This document shows positions 53,737-62,637 of a DNA stretch of 64,000 nucleotides, piece by piece. The position numbers were made by a program, and so were the translations under genes. The notes beneath the pieces are model-generated. The model worked only from the letters and a program-made list of their open reading frames with translations, was not told where the DNA came from and did not search any database. The stretch covers positions 62,001 through 126,000 of the forward strand of contig JASBVM010000017.1 of the NCBI GenBank assembly GCA_029961055.1. The letters are read 5' to 3'. This DNA is from Bacillota bacterium (GTDB taxonomy: Bacteria; Bacillota; Sulfobacillia; JAIMAT01). How positions within the stretch are numbered: position 1 is the first letter of the stretch; every line of letters begins with the position of its first letter.

Positions 53737-55545
53737 ATGAGCTCGTCACTGGGAACCGCTCAGCCCGCTCCGCGTCCCCGATCGCTCCGGCGGCCCTGGC
53801 CGCGGCGCCGCGCGTGGTCTCTCCTGGCCGTGCCCGTCCTCGTCCTGGCCGGCTGGCTCACCTGGCCGCTTCCCCGCCTGGCCTGGTCGCCCTCCGGCGG
53901 CGCCGTGCTCGTCCAGGGCGACCGCCTCTCCTCCCAGCGCCCCTGGGTGGTGGGAAGCGGCGGCCAGGCGCAGGTCTTCCTGCCGCTGGAGTGGGTGCGG
54001 AGCCACCTCGACCCGCACCTGGTCTGGGACGCCGCCTCGGGCCAGGTGATCGTCACCCGGAGCGACGCCGTCTACCGTCTTCCCCTCCGCTTCCCGGTGG
54101 TGATGCACGACGGCCGGCCGTGGATGGAGCTGGCGCTCCTGCAACGGCTCTACGGAGCGCCCCTGGCCTGGGTCCCGGCGTCGCGGACGGTGGTGGCCGA
54201 CCCCGCCGGCGCCGCCTACGGCGGCGGCCACGTGCGCGGCTCGGGCGACGTGCCGCTCCGCGCCCACCCCTCCTGGCGAAGCGGCGCCTACGCGTGGTTG
54301 AAGCCCGGCACCCCGCTCCTGGTCCTGCGCCAGTCGCTGGTCTGGCTCGAGGTGAGGGATCCGCAGGGCCGCCTGGGCTGGCTCCCGCTCTGGCGCGTCC
54401 GCCTGGGCGGCGGCCAGGTGGCCCGGGCTGCCCGGCCGGCGGGTCTGGCGCTGCCGGCGGCAGGCGAGGCGGCTGGCAAGGCGGCGGGCGGGGGCGGCCA
54501 GGCCGCCGCCCTGCCCGCGTGGGCGCCGCACCCGCCAGGAAGCGCGCCGGGAGCGGCCGACGGGCCGCGGATCCCGCCGGGCGAGCGGCTCAACCTGGCC
54601 TTCAGCCTCGTCACCCGGCAAGGCCTCCCCGGCGCCGTCCCGCCGCCGGCGCCCGGCGCCAACGTCTTCGCCCCCACCTGGTTCGAGCTGGCCAACGGCG
54701 CCGGCGACGTGACCAGCCTGGGCTCGGTGGGCGCCGTCGACGCCGCCCACCGGCGGGGGATGCAGGTCTGGGCGGTGGCCACCAACGGCTTCGACCCGCA
54801 GCGGACGCACCTCTTCCTGCAGAGCGCGGCCGCCCGGCAGCGGTTCGTCGCGCAGCTCCTGCAGCAGGCCGCGCTCTACCGGCTGGACGGGATCAACCTG
54901 GACTTCGAGAACGTCCTCCCCGCCGACGGGCCGCTCTACACCCAGCTGGTCCGGGAGCTGGTCCCGCCCGCGCACGCCCAGCGGCTGACGGTCAGCGTGG
55001 ACGTGGCCATCCTGGGCGGCTCCCCGACCTGGTCGGGCTTCTTCCAGCACACGGAGCTGGGCACGGCGGCCGACTTCCTGGTGCTGATGGCCTACGACCA
55101 GACCTGGAGCGGCGCGCCGGCGGCGGGACCGGTGGCCGCCGTCGACTGGACGGAGTCGCAGCTGCGCCAGGCGATCCGGCAGATCCCCGCCTCGCGGCTG
55201 CTCCTGGGCGTGCCCTCTTACACCCGGGTCTGGACGGAGACGCCCGCGCCCGGCGGCGGGGCACCCAAGCTCACCTCCGCCGCCGTCTCCACCAGCCAGG
55301 GCTGGAAGCTGGCGGCGCAGCACGGGGTGAAGCCGGTCTACGACGCCCGCACCGGCCTCTACCTGGCGGAGTACCGGCAGGGGGGCAGCCGCGTCCGGAT
55401 CTGGCTGGACGGGCCGCGCACCTGGCAGGCGCGGGTCGGCCTGGTGCGGCAGTACCGCCTCGCCGGCGTCGCCGTCTGGCAGCTGGGCCTGGCCTCGCCC
55501 GACCTGTGGGCCGCGCTGAAGGGGATCCAGCAGCCGCCCTACTAG
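53737..55545 (+). CDS. exported GH18 glycoside hydrolase with stalk-like N-domain
   Basis: 602 residues with an N-terminal membrane helix (about 27-47), a copper-amine-oxidase-like stalk domain (VWDAASGQVIVTRSD), an SH3-like domain and a GH18 barrel. The catalytic motif is D384-G-I-N-L-D-F-E391 with E391 the proton donor; LMAYDQTWSG and the closing VAVWQLGLASPDLW are typical. Related spore-former proteins (YaaH, YdhD) act on cortex peptidoglycan, so a spore or wall role is inferred. A Pro/Gly/Ala linker lies around 225-280. Confidence 0.82.
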   Translation: MSSSLGTAQPAPRPRSLRRPWPRRRAWSLLAVPVLVLAGWLTWPLPRLAWSPSGGAVLVQGDRLSSQRPWVVGSGGQAQVFLPLEWVRSHLDPHLVWDAASGQVIVTRSDAVYRLPLRFPVVMHDGRPWMELALLQRLYGAPLAWVPASRTVVADPAGAAYGGGHVRGSGDVPLRAHPSWRSGAYAWLKPGTPLLVLRQSLVWLEVRDPQGRLGWLPLWRVRLGGGQVARAARPAGLALPAAGEAAGKAAGGGGQAAALPAWAPHPPGSAPGAADGPRIPPGERLNLAFSLVTRQGLPGAVPPPAPGANVFAPTWFELANGAGDVTSLGSVGAVDAAHRRGMQVWAVATNGFDPQRTHLFLQSAAARQRFVAQLLQQAALYRLDGINLDFENVLPADGPLYTQLVRELVPPAHAQRLTVSVDVAILGGSPTWSGFFQHTELGTAADFLVLMAYDQTWSGAPAAGPVAAVDWTESQLRQAIRQIPASRLLLGVPSYTRVWTETPAPGGGAPKLTSAAVSTSQGWKLAAQHGVKPVYDARTGLYLAEYRQGGSRVRIWLDGPRTWQARVGLVRQYRLAGVAVWQLGLASPDLWAALKGIQQPPY

Positions 55546-55557
55546 CGAATGCGCGGC

Positions 55558-56070
55558 TCAGGAAGGGGCCTGTTCGGGGAGGAGGACGTAGATCCAGCCC
55601 TCTTCCTCGCGGCAGCGCAGCTCGGGGAGGCGTTGCGGCTCCGCGCCGTCCAGGCGCAGCCCCTCCGGGCCGAAGCTGGCCTGGCAGGCCGGACAGCGGA
55701 AGAGCGACTCCCGCTCCAGCCACTGGACGAAGCGGCGGTCGACGGGGCAGACGCCCTCGAGGGCGCGGGGCGGCCCTCCGGGCTGGGGTCGCATCACGTA
55801 GACCGCGCGACCCTCGGCCACGCGCAGGTGGGGCGCGTCCGGCACCGCCGCCGAGGGCAGGAGCCGGGTCCAGCGGCCGCCGGTGGCCAGCGCCTCCACC
55901 TCGGCCGCCTGCCGCTCGACCTCCTCGCCGACGCCGGCGTGGCGGGCGAAGTTGTCCACCGTCTGGACCAGCGAGCCGAAGAGGATCTTGAAGAAGTCCT
56001 TCCGGTCGGCCCGCCGCCGGAGGAGGTCGTCCTCCTCTTCCGGACGCTCGTTCTCGCTCGTCTCGCCCAT
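55558..56070 (-). CDS. Rieske-fold protein without histidine ligands
   Basis: 170 residues. The C-terminal half follows the Rieske pattern: ALEGVCPVDRRF, FRCPACQASFGPEGLRLDG and LPELRCREEEGWIYVL. A 2Fe-2S Rieske centre needs C-x-H and C-x2-H; here these read C108-P-V110 and C126-P-A-C129, so both His are gone and a normal cluster is impossible. Three Cys (108, 126, 129) remain, possibly for zinc or redox use. An amphipathic N-terminal helix (RKDFFKILFGSLVQTV) recalls Rieske anchors. Convergent with the GH18 gene. Confidence 0.65.
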   Translation of the reverse strand: MGETSENERPEEEDDLLRRRADRKDFFKILFGSLVQTVDNFARHAGVGEEVERQAAEVEALATGGRWTRLLPSAAVPDAPHLRVAEGRAVYVMRPQPGGPPRALEGVCPVDRRFVQWLERESLFRCPACQASFGPEGLRLDGAEPQRLPELRCREEEGWIYVLLPEQAPS

Positions 56071-56284
56071 CCCCCCGCCCGGGACGCCGCCCGGCCCGGA
56101 GACGGCGGGCGGTGCGGCGCACCGGGTGCTCTCTCGGTTCGATTCTAGCCTCTTCCGGCCCCGGATCCCGGCCCTCCCCGCTCCGCCGCCGTCGAGTCGA
56201 TCGGGCCGGCCGCAGGGCGCGGGCTCCACCGTCTGCCGGCCGGCGAGGCGGAGATGGTAGAGTTCACGGCGAGGGGGTCGCAGG

Positions 56285-57781
56285 GTGTCCGAGGGCCCGG
56301 ATACGGCCGGGATCTATCTGGAGGCGGCGGGCGAGCGCCTCATCGTCGAAGAGGGGTACGAGTGGGCGCAGGGCGTCCCGCCCCGTCTGGCCGAGCTGGC
56401 CGACCGCGTCCTGATCCGGGAGCGGTGGGGGCGCCTCGACCTCCTGGCGCTCCTCCCGCCGGCGGTGGCCACCGACCGGGAGCGGCTGGAGGAGGCGCTG
56501 CAGGCGCTGGCCGGCTGGGCCCGCGGCCTGCGCAGCTGGTCGGGCCGCGGGGTGGAGGCGCTGGGGGTGGCGGTGACGGAGCCGGGGAGGCCGGCCGCCT
56601 TGGCGGCGGGCCCCTTCCTGTCGGAACGGGGGTGGAGCGTCCAGCTGGCGGTGGTCGACCCCGGCCGGCAGGAGATCCGGGGGCCCGCCGTGGCCGCGCG
56701 CCACCCGGCGCTCGGCCGCTTCGCGCCCATCGGCCCGGAGGAACGCCGGCGCATCGAGGAGGCGCCGCCGGAGCGCCGCAGAGGGCTCGGCCGCTGGCTC
56801 GCGGTGCCGGGGAGCTCGGCCAACCCCTGGGTGACGACGCTCCTCCTGGGGCTGATGGCGGCCGTGGGAATGGCCGAGGGCGTCCGGAGCGACCCGTTCT
56901 CCCAGTCCGTCCTCCTGGACTGGGGGGCGCGCCTCAACGCGCTCATCGTCCTCGGGCAGCCGTGGCGCCTCTTCACCTACGCCTGGCTGCACGGGAGCTG
57001 GATCCACCTGCTGCTCAACGGCTTCGCGCTCCTGCAGGTGGGGCCGCTGGCGGAAGGCGCCTACGGCCATGCGCGCACCCTTCTGATCTACCTGGCGGGC
57101 GGTGTGGCGGCGGGGCTGGCCGGGCTGGTCGGGCTGCCGGCGGTCAGCCTGGCGGTCGGCGCCAGCGGCGCCATCATGGCGCTCCTGGGCGCCATCCTGG
57201 TGGCGCTCTGGTCGGCCACCCCGGCCGTGCGCCGGCAGATGCTGACGCCCATGGCGGTCTGGATCCTGGTCATCCTGGGCTACGGCCTGATCGTCCCCAA
57301 CATCGACAACTGGGCCCACGTGGGCGGCCTGCTGGCCGGCATCCTCCTGGGCCTGGCCATGGGCCGGCCGGGGGACCGCCCGGCCCCGCTGGCCTGGGCC
57401 GCCATGGCGGTGGCCGCCGCCGTCGCCGTGGCGCCGCTCCTCCCCCTCTTCCTGCCCGCTGCCGGGGCGCCGGTGCTGGCGGCGACCCGGGCGCTGGTCC
57501 CCGCGGGCCAACGGCCGGCCTACTACGACTTCTTCTACCGGTACGGCGAGGCGGCCCTCCACGCCCAGGACCCGGTGACCGCCGCCCAGGCCTTCGAGGG
57601 TGCCGCCTGGTCCCGGCCGGAGGAGGCCGACGCCCACTTCCTCTACGCCCAGGCGCTGGCGGCCAGCGGGCGCCCCAGGGAAGCGCTCGCCCAGGCCGAG
57701 CAGGCCGACCGGCTCCGCCCCGGCGATCCCGCCATCGAGGCGCTCCTCCGGCAGCTCCAGCTCCGCGGGGCCGGCAGCTGA
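56285..57781 (+). CDS. rhomboid protease with N-domain and TPR-like tail
   Basis: 498 residues. An N-terminal soluble domain of about 175 residues is followed by six or more membrane helices of a rhomboid, with catalytic S294 in GASGAIMALLG and H345 in NWAHVGGLLAG, and the loop-1 sequence TYAWLHGSWIHLLLNG. A C-terminal pair of TPR-like helices (DFFYRYGEAALHAQDPVTAAQAF onward, 24 residues of which begin the repeat) faces the cytoplasm or exterior. It cleaves within membranes; its substrates are unknown. GTG 56285 follows GAGGGGG. Confidence 0.86.
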   Translation: MSEGPDTAGIYLEAAGERLIVEEGYEWAQGVPPRLAELADRVLIRERWGRLDLLALLPPAVATDRERLEEALQALAGWARGLRSWSGRGVEALGVAVTEPGRPAALAAGPFLSERGWSVQLAVVDPGRQEIRGPAVAARHPALGRFAPIGPEERRRIEEAPPERRRGLGRWLAVPGSSANPWVTTLLLGLMAAVGMAEGVRSDPFSQSVLLDWGARLNALIVLGQPWRLFTYAWLHGSWIHLLLNGFALLQVGPLAEGAYGHARTLLIYLAGGVAAGLAGLVGLPAVSLAVGASGAIMALLGAILVALWSATPAVRRQMLTPMAVWILVILGYGLIVPNIDNWAHVGGLLAGILLGLAMGRPGDRPAPLAWAAMAVAAAVAVAPLLPLFLPAAGAPVLAATRALVPAGQRPAYYDFFYRYGEAALHAQDPVTAAQAFEGAAWSRPEEADAHFLYAQALAASGRPREALAQAEQADRLRPGDPAIEALLRQLQLRGAGS

Positions 57782-57788
57782 GCGCCCG

Positions 57789-58823
57789 TCAGAGGCGCAT
57801 CCGCCGGGCACGGCGGAAGAGCGCCTCGATCTCGGGCAGGCGGCGTTCCGCCTCCGCGCGGCCCGCCTCCACCATGGCCGGAAGCGCCTCCACCTCGGTC
57901 AGGCCCGCCCGGGGCAGGGCGGGTCGCAGCACCAGGTCGGCGGTGGCGGCCAGCTGCCAGCGGGCCAGGTGACGGCCGGCCACCTCGGCGCTCCGCCCGA
58001 GGATGCGCGCGATGCCCCGCACCTCCCCCGGCGGCTCGGAGACGCTCCCCAGGTCGACGGCGATGACGAGGCGGGCGCCCAGGAGTCGCGCCGCCGGAGC
58101 GGGCACGGGCTCGCCGACGCCGCCGTCCACCAGCACCCGCCCGCCCAGCCGCTTGGGGGTGTAGAGCCAGGGGATGGAGCTGGAGGCGCGGACGGCGGCC
58201 GCCACGTCGCTGGCGGCGACCAGCTCGTGCTGATCGGGGAGCGCCCCCTCCGCGCCCGCCGGGCTCCCCCCTCTTCCCCATCTTCCCCCTCTCCCCCCGG
58301 CCGGCGCGACCAGCCAGCGGCGGCCGGTCAGGACCACCGTCGTCCCGGCCAGGAGGTCGCAGGCCACCACCGCCAGGCGGCGGGGCAGCTCCTCGAAGCG
58401 GAGCACCGGCAGGTTCTCCCGCAACCAGCGTTCGAAGCGCAGGCCGGTGGCCAGGCCGCTGGGGCTGGGCCGCATCCAGCGGCTCTGGACGCCCAGCGCC
58501 TCGAGGAGCACCCGGGAGCCGATGTAGGCCAGGTCCAGCGGGTTGCGGCTCATGTCCAGGAGCTGGACCGGCGCGAGCCGCCGGAGCCGTTCCTCCACCT
58601 GGCGGGCGTCCAGGCCGCCGGCCCAGAGTGCGCCCACCAGGGCACCGGCGCTGGAGCCGGTCACCAGGTCGGGTTCGAGGCCGTGTTCTTCCAGCACCTG
58701 GAGGACGCCGAGGTGGGCGCCGCCGCGGATCGAGCCTGAACCCAGGGCCAGGGCGATCCGGGGAGGCGGGACCGGCCCGCCCACCTCCGGCTCCGTCACG
58801 TGCGGCACGACGTGCTCCGCCAT
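57789..58823 (-). CDS. patatin-like phospholipase
   Basis: A 344-residue lipid acyl hydrolase. The oxyanion loop is GSGSIRGGAHLGVL (28-41), the nucleophile S58 lies in TGSSAGALVGA, and the dyad Asp in LVDGGVGEP. Helices near the C-terminus are Arg/Glu-rich. The rssA/YchK-type family acts on membrane lipids, but a precise substrate is unknown. A Gly/Arg-rich insertion around 178-195 is not typical of the family. Convergent with the rhomboid gene. Confidence 0.84.
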   Translation of the reverse strand: MAEHVVPHVTEPEVGGPVPPPRIALALGSGSIRGGAHLGVLQVLEEHGLEPDLVTGSSAGALVGALWAGGLDARQVEERLRRLAPVQLLDMSRNPLDLAYIGSRVLLEALGVQSRWMRPSPSGLATGLRFERWLRENLPVLRFEELPRRLAVVACDLLAGTTVVLTGRRWLVAPAGGRGGRWGRGGSPAGAEGALPDQHELVAASDVAAAVRASSSIPWLYTPKRLGGRVLVDGGVGEPVPAPAARLLGARLVIAVDLGSVSEPPGEVRGIARILGRSAEVAGRHLARWQLAATADLVLRPALPRAGLTEVEALPAMVEAGRAEAERRLPEIEALFRRARRMRL

Positions 58824-58886
58824 CGCGTTGCCACCTCCGGGCCCTCTTCGCCGACGGTGCTACACTGCCCGGCGGGGAGGGCGATC

Positions 58887-59603
58887 ATGTCGGGACAAGG
58901 GCTCGAACCCGGCCGCGGGGCGGGAGGTCGCCTGGTGCTGGCCGGCCCCGCCGAGGCGGCGATCGAGGTGAAACGGTCCCGCTTCGTGGCGGCGGTGGCG
59001 CCCGCGGCCACGCCGGCGGAGGCCCGGGCCTTCTGGCTGGAGCGCCGGCGGCACCTGCCCGACGCCCGCCATCACGCGGTCGCCTGGCGCGTCGAGGAGG
59101 AAGGCCGGCCGGCCGAGCACGCCTCCGACGACGGCGAGCCCGGCGGCACCGCGGGCCGCCCGGCGCTGGCGGCGCTCCGGCAGCACGGGCTGGAGCGGGT
59201 GGTGCTGGTGATCAGCCGCCACTTCGGCGGCATCCTGCTGGGCGCCCCCGGGCTGGTGCGCGCCTACCGCCGCGCGGCCGAGGAAGCTCTGGCGGCCGCC
59301 CCCGTCCGGCTCCTGCTCCCGCGCCCCGCGTACGCGCTGGAGGCGGCCTACCCCGTCTGGGACCGGCTGGTGGCCCTGGCCGAACGGGCCGGCGCCCGCC
59401 TGGAAGCCCCTGTCTACGAGGAAGTGGTCCGCGCCACGCTCCTCCTTCCTCCCGAAGGGGGCGAGGCGCTGCTCCGGCACCTGCGGGAGCTGGGGCCCAC
59501 CCCGCCCCGCCTGCAGCCGCTGGGGGAGCGATGGTGCCCGGCGCCGGCCTCTTTCTCTCCGTCTTCCTCTCAGCCTGCCGGTCCGCCGACCAAGTCCGGG
59601 TGA
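58887..59603 (+). CDS. YigZ/IMPACT family protein
   Basis: 238 residues with the UPF0029 signature: IEVKRSRFVAAVAPAATPAEA, ARHHAVAWRV, HASDDGEPGGTAGRPAL and VVLVISRHFGGILLG. The family binds nucleic acid or ribosomes; its function in bacteria is unclear. ATG 58887 stands six bases past GGGGAGG. The last 34 bases overlap panE on the other strand. Confidence 0.86.
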   Translation: MSGQGLEPGRGAGGRLVLAGPAEAAIEVKRSRFVAAVAPAATPAEARAFWLERRRHLPDARHHAVAWRVEEEGRPAEHASDDGEPGGTAGRPALAALRQHGLERVVLVISRHFGGILLGAPGLVRAYRRAAEEALAAAPVRLLLPRPAYALEAAYPVWDRLVALAERAGARLEAPVYEEVVRATLLLPPEGGEALLRHLRELGPTPPRLQPLGERWCPAPASFSPSSSQPAGPPTKSG

Positions 59604-60511
59604 CGGAGCCGGAGGAGGGCGGCCAGGGTGGAGAGGACCGGCGTCGCCAGCTCGTGCCGCTGCGCCCGCCGGACCACCGACTCCACCAGCTCCAGCTCCA
59701 GCCGGCGACGGGCGCGCAGGTCGGCCAGCATGGAGGTGGGCTGGTCGGCCATGGCCCGCGAGAGCGCCAGGCCGTCGGAGATGATGCTCTCGGCCAGGTG
59801 GTAGCCCTCCGCCTCCGCCACCGCCACCACCTCGCCCATGCCGGCCACCGCCACCGCCCGCGCGCCGGGCTCCTCCAGGACCGCGCCGATCTCGCGCTCC
59901 GCCAGGGCGGTCATCGGGTTCCAGACGGCGTTCCAGACCAGCTTCGCCCACTTGACGGCCATGATCTCCGAGCTGACGGTGAGCGGAATCCCGCCGCGGC
60001 CCAGCGCCGTCTGGAGGGCCGTCAGGCGCCCCTCCGCCCGCGGCCGCAGGGCGGCCGGAAGCTCGGGCGGCAGGCCGGCCGTCAGGCGCAGCGGCCCGCC
60101 CTGGCGGATGCGCCCGTCCTCCAGCTTCTGCGCGGGGCCGTAGACCACCGCCGGGAAGAGCCGCTCCCGCCCCAGCAGCTCGCCCAGCACGGCCTCGTTC
60201 TCGATCCCGTTCTGCGGCGAGAGGATGGAGGTGGAGGCGGGCAGGGCTTCCTGCCAGCTGCGGATCGCCTCCGCGGTGGCGTAGGACTTGACCGCCACCA
60301 CCAGCCAGTCCGGCTCGGGCAGGGCGTCGCCCGGCTCGAGGAAGCGGGCCTCGACCTCCGTCACCCCTTCCGGCGCCTCCACCCGCAACCGGCCTCCGTA
60401 CGCCCTCGCCTGGCCCGGCCGGACCAGGAAGAGCACCTCCTCGCCGGCGCGGTGGAGCGCCGCCGCCAGGCAGCCGCCGATGGCGCCCGCCCCGAGGATG
60501 GCCACCCGCAA
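59570..60511 (-). CDS. panE: 2-dehydropantoate 2-reductase
   Basis: A 313-residue ketopantoate reductase (PanE/ApbA): NADPH loop AILGAGAIGGCLAAAL at 4-19, VAVKSYATAEAI, LSPQNGIENE and the catalytic lysine in AVKWAKLVWNAVWNP. It makes pantoate for pantothenate and CoA. The TTG start is nine bases past GGGAGGTG. Some family members act on other ketoacids, so panE is probable but not certain. Confidence 0.85.
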   Translation of the reverse strand: MRVAILGAGAIGGCLAAALHRAGEEVLFLVRPGQARAYGGRLRVEAPEGVTEVEARFLEPGDALPEPDWLVVAVKSYATAEAIRSWQEALPASTSILSPQNGIENEAVLGELLGRERLFPAVVYGPAQKLEDGRIRQGGPLRLTAGLPPELPAALRPRAEGRLTALQTALGRGGIPLTVSSEIMAVKWAKLVWNAVWNPMTALAEREIGAVLEEPGARAVAVAGMGEVVAVAEAEGYHLAESIISDGLALSRAMADQPTSMLADLRARRRLELELVESVVRRAQRHELATPVLSTLAALLRLRHPDLVGGPAG

Positions 60512-60707
60512 CGCAGGACACCTCCCGAAGGGGGAGTTGGCGCGTCCCCTTCCCGCCTCCTTCCGGCCTCCGGCCGAGCGCGGGGCGGGGGCGGGGCGGC
60601 CGAGCAGGCGGCGGGAGGGGCGGACGCGCGCGGTGACAAAGATAGCTTCGGGGGTCGCGAGCGGGCGACTGCGAGCCCGGGCGCGAGAACCACCCTGGGG
60701 GGAAGCT

Positions 60708-61226
60708 ATGGACGAAGCGGCCGAGTATGTCGTCTACACCGACGGCGCCTGCTCCAACAACCAGGCGCCCGGAGGGCAGCCCGGGGGCTGGGCGGCCGTC
60801 TTCACCGACGGCACCTGCCTCTCCGGCGGCCACCCCGCCACCACCAACAACCGGATGGAGCTGACGGCCGCCATCGAGGCGCTCCGCCACACCCCGCCCG
60901 GCAGCCGCGTCCGGGTCCGCAGCGATTCCGCCTACGTGGTCAACGCCTTCCTGCAGGACTGGTTTTCGGGCTGGGAACGGCGGGGATGGAGGAACAGCAA
61001 GGGCCAGCCGGTCGAGAACCAGGACCTCTGGCGCGAGCTCCGCCGGCTCGCCGCCGAGCGCCGGGTCAGCTGGGAGAAGGTGCACGGTCACGCCGGCGAC
61101 CCGCTCAACGAGAAGGCGGATCGCCTCGCCGTCGCCGCCATCCCTCGCCCTGCGGCCCCGAGGCCGCCGGACGGCCGCCGCGACGGGCAGCCTGGCGACG
61201 GCGGCGGCGGGGAGAGGCAGGCCTGA
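60708..61226 (+). CDS. rnhA: ribonuclease HI
   Basis: A 172-residue RNase H that cuts RNA in RNA-DNA hybrids. The four catalytic acidic residues are D12 (VYTDGACSNN), E51 (NRMELTAAIEAL), D73 (RSDSAYVVN) and D138 (NEKADRLA), with the flexible His in VHGHAGDPLN. The last 28 residues are a Pro/Gly/Arg tail. ATG 60708 follows a GGGGGGAAG stretch. Confidence 0.93.
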   Translation: MDEAAEYVVYTDGACSNNQAPGGQPGGWAAVFTDGTCLSGGHPATTNNRMELTAAIEALRHTPPGSRVRVRSDSAYVVNAFLQDWFSGWERRGWRNSKGQPVENQDLWRELRRLAAERRVSWEKVHGHAGDPLNEKADRLAVAAIPRPAAPRPPDGRRDGQPGDGGGGERQA

Positions 61227-61350
61227 GGCGGTCGGTGCCGGGGGGCTTCCACGGCCCCCGGGAAGAGGCGCGCACCGCGGGCATCGCGGGACGGACGAGG
61301 AGGGGACCGCTCGGGACGCCGACCGGGACGGAGCCGAGGCAGGCGCCGGG

Positions 61351-61815
61351 TCAGCTCGTCGAGGGCTGGTCCCCCCGGCGCAGGAAGTCGACCAGCGCCT
61401 CCAGGGCCAACTCGTAACCCAGCGGACCGAGGCCGGTGACGGTACCCAGGGCGACGGGCGCGATCACCGAGTGATGGCGGAACTCCTCGCGGGCGTAGAT
61501 GTTGGAGAGGTGCACCTCGACCACAGGAAGCCCGACCGAGCGGATGGCGTCGCGCAGCGCGATGCTGTAGTGCGCCAGGGCGCCGGGGTTGAGCACCACC
61601 CCTTCCTGGCGGTCGAGGCAGCGGTGGATGGCTTCGACCATCTCGCCCTCGCCGTTCCACTGCTCGAAGGCGAGCCTGCAGTCGAGCTGCGCGGCGCGCC
61701 GTTCGAGTCGCCGGCGGATGTCCTCGAGCGTCTCGTGGCCGTAGATGGCGGGCTCCCGCCGCCCGAGAAGGTTGAGATTGGGGCCGTTCAGGACGAGGAT
61801 CCGCTCTCCAGCCAC
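61351..61815 (-). CDS. aroQ: 3-dehydroquinate dehydratase, type II
   Basis: A 154-residue AroQ of the shikimate pathway. NGPNLNLLGRREPAIYG includes the catalytic Arg and Tyr25, LNPGALAHYSIALRDAI is the substrate loop, and the catalytic His lies in VVEVHLSNIYAREEFR. GTG 61815 is six bases after GGGGGAG; upstream in-frame starts give a spurious Arg/Gly extension. No other aro gene is adjacent. Confidence 0.93.
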   Translation of the reverse strand: MAGERILVLNGPNLNLLGRREPAIYGHETLEDIRRRLERRAAQLDCRLAFEQWNGEGEMVEAIHRCLDRQEGVVLNPGALAHYSIALRDAIRSVGLPVVEVHLSNIYAREEFRHHSVIAPVALGTVTGLGPLGYELALEALVDFLRRGDQPSTS

Positions 61816-61940
61816 CTTCGCTCCCCCCACCGACCCGTCACCGCCGCTGCCCACAGGGAAACGTACGCGGGCGGGGCCGTGCGCTCCTGCCCGCACCACG
61901 GTTCAGTCCCCGAGACGCTCCGGGGTCGCCGCCTCCTGCC

Positions 61941-62009
61941 GCGCTGGGCGGTGACGCGCAGTCCCCGCCTCTGCAAGAGCTTGATCGCCTGCTCCTGCGT
62001 CGGATCCAC
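61941..62009 (-). pseudogene. 5' fragment of a Fur/PerR-family regulator gene
   Basis: From GTG 62009, which has GGGGAGG upstream, the product reads MDPTQEQAIKLLQRRGLRVT followed by AQR, exactly the first helix and turn of Fur proteins (compare GKRMTPQR in perR at 35371). After Arg23 the similarity stops and the frame continues as Arg-rich nonsense. The helix-turn-helix, dimerisation and metal sites are missing, so a deletion has removed nearly all of the gene. It lies 36 bases downstream of dps on the same strand. Confidence 0.6.
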
Positions 62010-62045
62010 GCCAGCCGCCTCCCCGGAAGAAGCTCTGCCACGACG

Positions 62046-62552
62046 TCAGTCAGCCGTTTCGAGGTGGGCCGCCAGGAACCAGAGGTCCTTGTCCGCCTGG
62101 CGCGCGAGTTGGGTCAGCAGGTCGGCCGTGACGGGATCGCCGGACTTCGCGGCGAGCTCGATGCCCGCATAGAGTCTGGCCGTCACCTTCCTGAGGCCAT
62201 CCGCCACCCAGCCGATCCACCTGGAGGAGGTCCGCTCACCGGCGGACTCCGACGGGGAGCCGCCACCGGGCGCCTCCCATACCTCGGCCACCTCCGCGGC
62301 GGTTCCCCGGGCGCTCCCGCCCAGTTGGACGGCGCGTTCGGCCAGCAGGTCGACGCCCTCTTCCAGATGGGAGGCCACCTGATCCAACAGCTCGTGGATC
62401 TCCAGGAAGTTCTGCCCCTTGACGTTCCAGTGCGCCACTTTGGTCGCCAGCTGCTGGCCGCGCAGGGAGAGGGAGAGCTCCTGGAGCTCCTGGACCAGCG
62501 CTTCGCGGGCTTCGGGTCCGATGGAGACGGCTGCACTTCTCGTGTCGGTCAT
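62046..62552 (-). CDS. dps: Dps-family ferritin-like protein
   Basis: A 168-residue Dps that oxidises and stores iron as a dodecamer and shields DNA from peroxide. The intersubunit ferroxidase ligands are H41 (VAHWNVKGQNF), H53, D57, D68 and E72 (DLLAERAVQLGG), with the standard Dps spacing. A central insertion GGGSPSESAGERTSS (around 105-120) is unusual. It has its own near-consensus promoter flanked by repeated palindromes, and a truncated Fur-family gene follows. Confidence 0.88.
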   Translation of the reverse strand: MTDTRSAAVSIGPEAREALVQELQELSLSLRGQQLATKVAHWNVKGQNFLEIHELLDQVASHLEEGVDLLAERAVQLGGSARGTAAEVAEVWEAPGGGSPSESAGERTSSRWIGWVADGLRKVTARLYAGIELAAKSGDPVTADLLTQLARQADKDLWFLAAHLETAD

Positions 62553-62597
62553 GCGACATACCACCCCTTTCCGTCGCCGCTTCCGCAGGGGAGCGTT

Positions 62598-62637
62598 GAC
62601 TGAGTCCGAGTATAGACTGAGTCTTAGGAAGATGCAA
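62598..62637 (-). promoter_or_regulatory. dps promoter with two GACTGAGTC sites
   Basis: On the minus strand TTGCAT (62637-62632), 17 bases, TATACT (62614-62609). The 9-base palindrome GACTGAGTC occurs at 62598-62606 and 62615-62623, starts 17 bases apart: one copy fills the spacer next to the -10, the other lies just downstream. A bound protein would block RNA polymerase. Confidence 0.75.

Noticed and set aside
62596-62601. TTGACT on the plus strand as a -35 for the YgjP-like gene
   Set aside because: No acceptable -10 follows at 16-18 bases; the sequence is accounted for by the GACTGAGTC operator and the minus-strand dps promoter.
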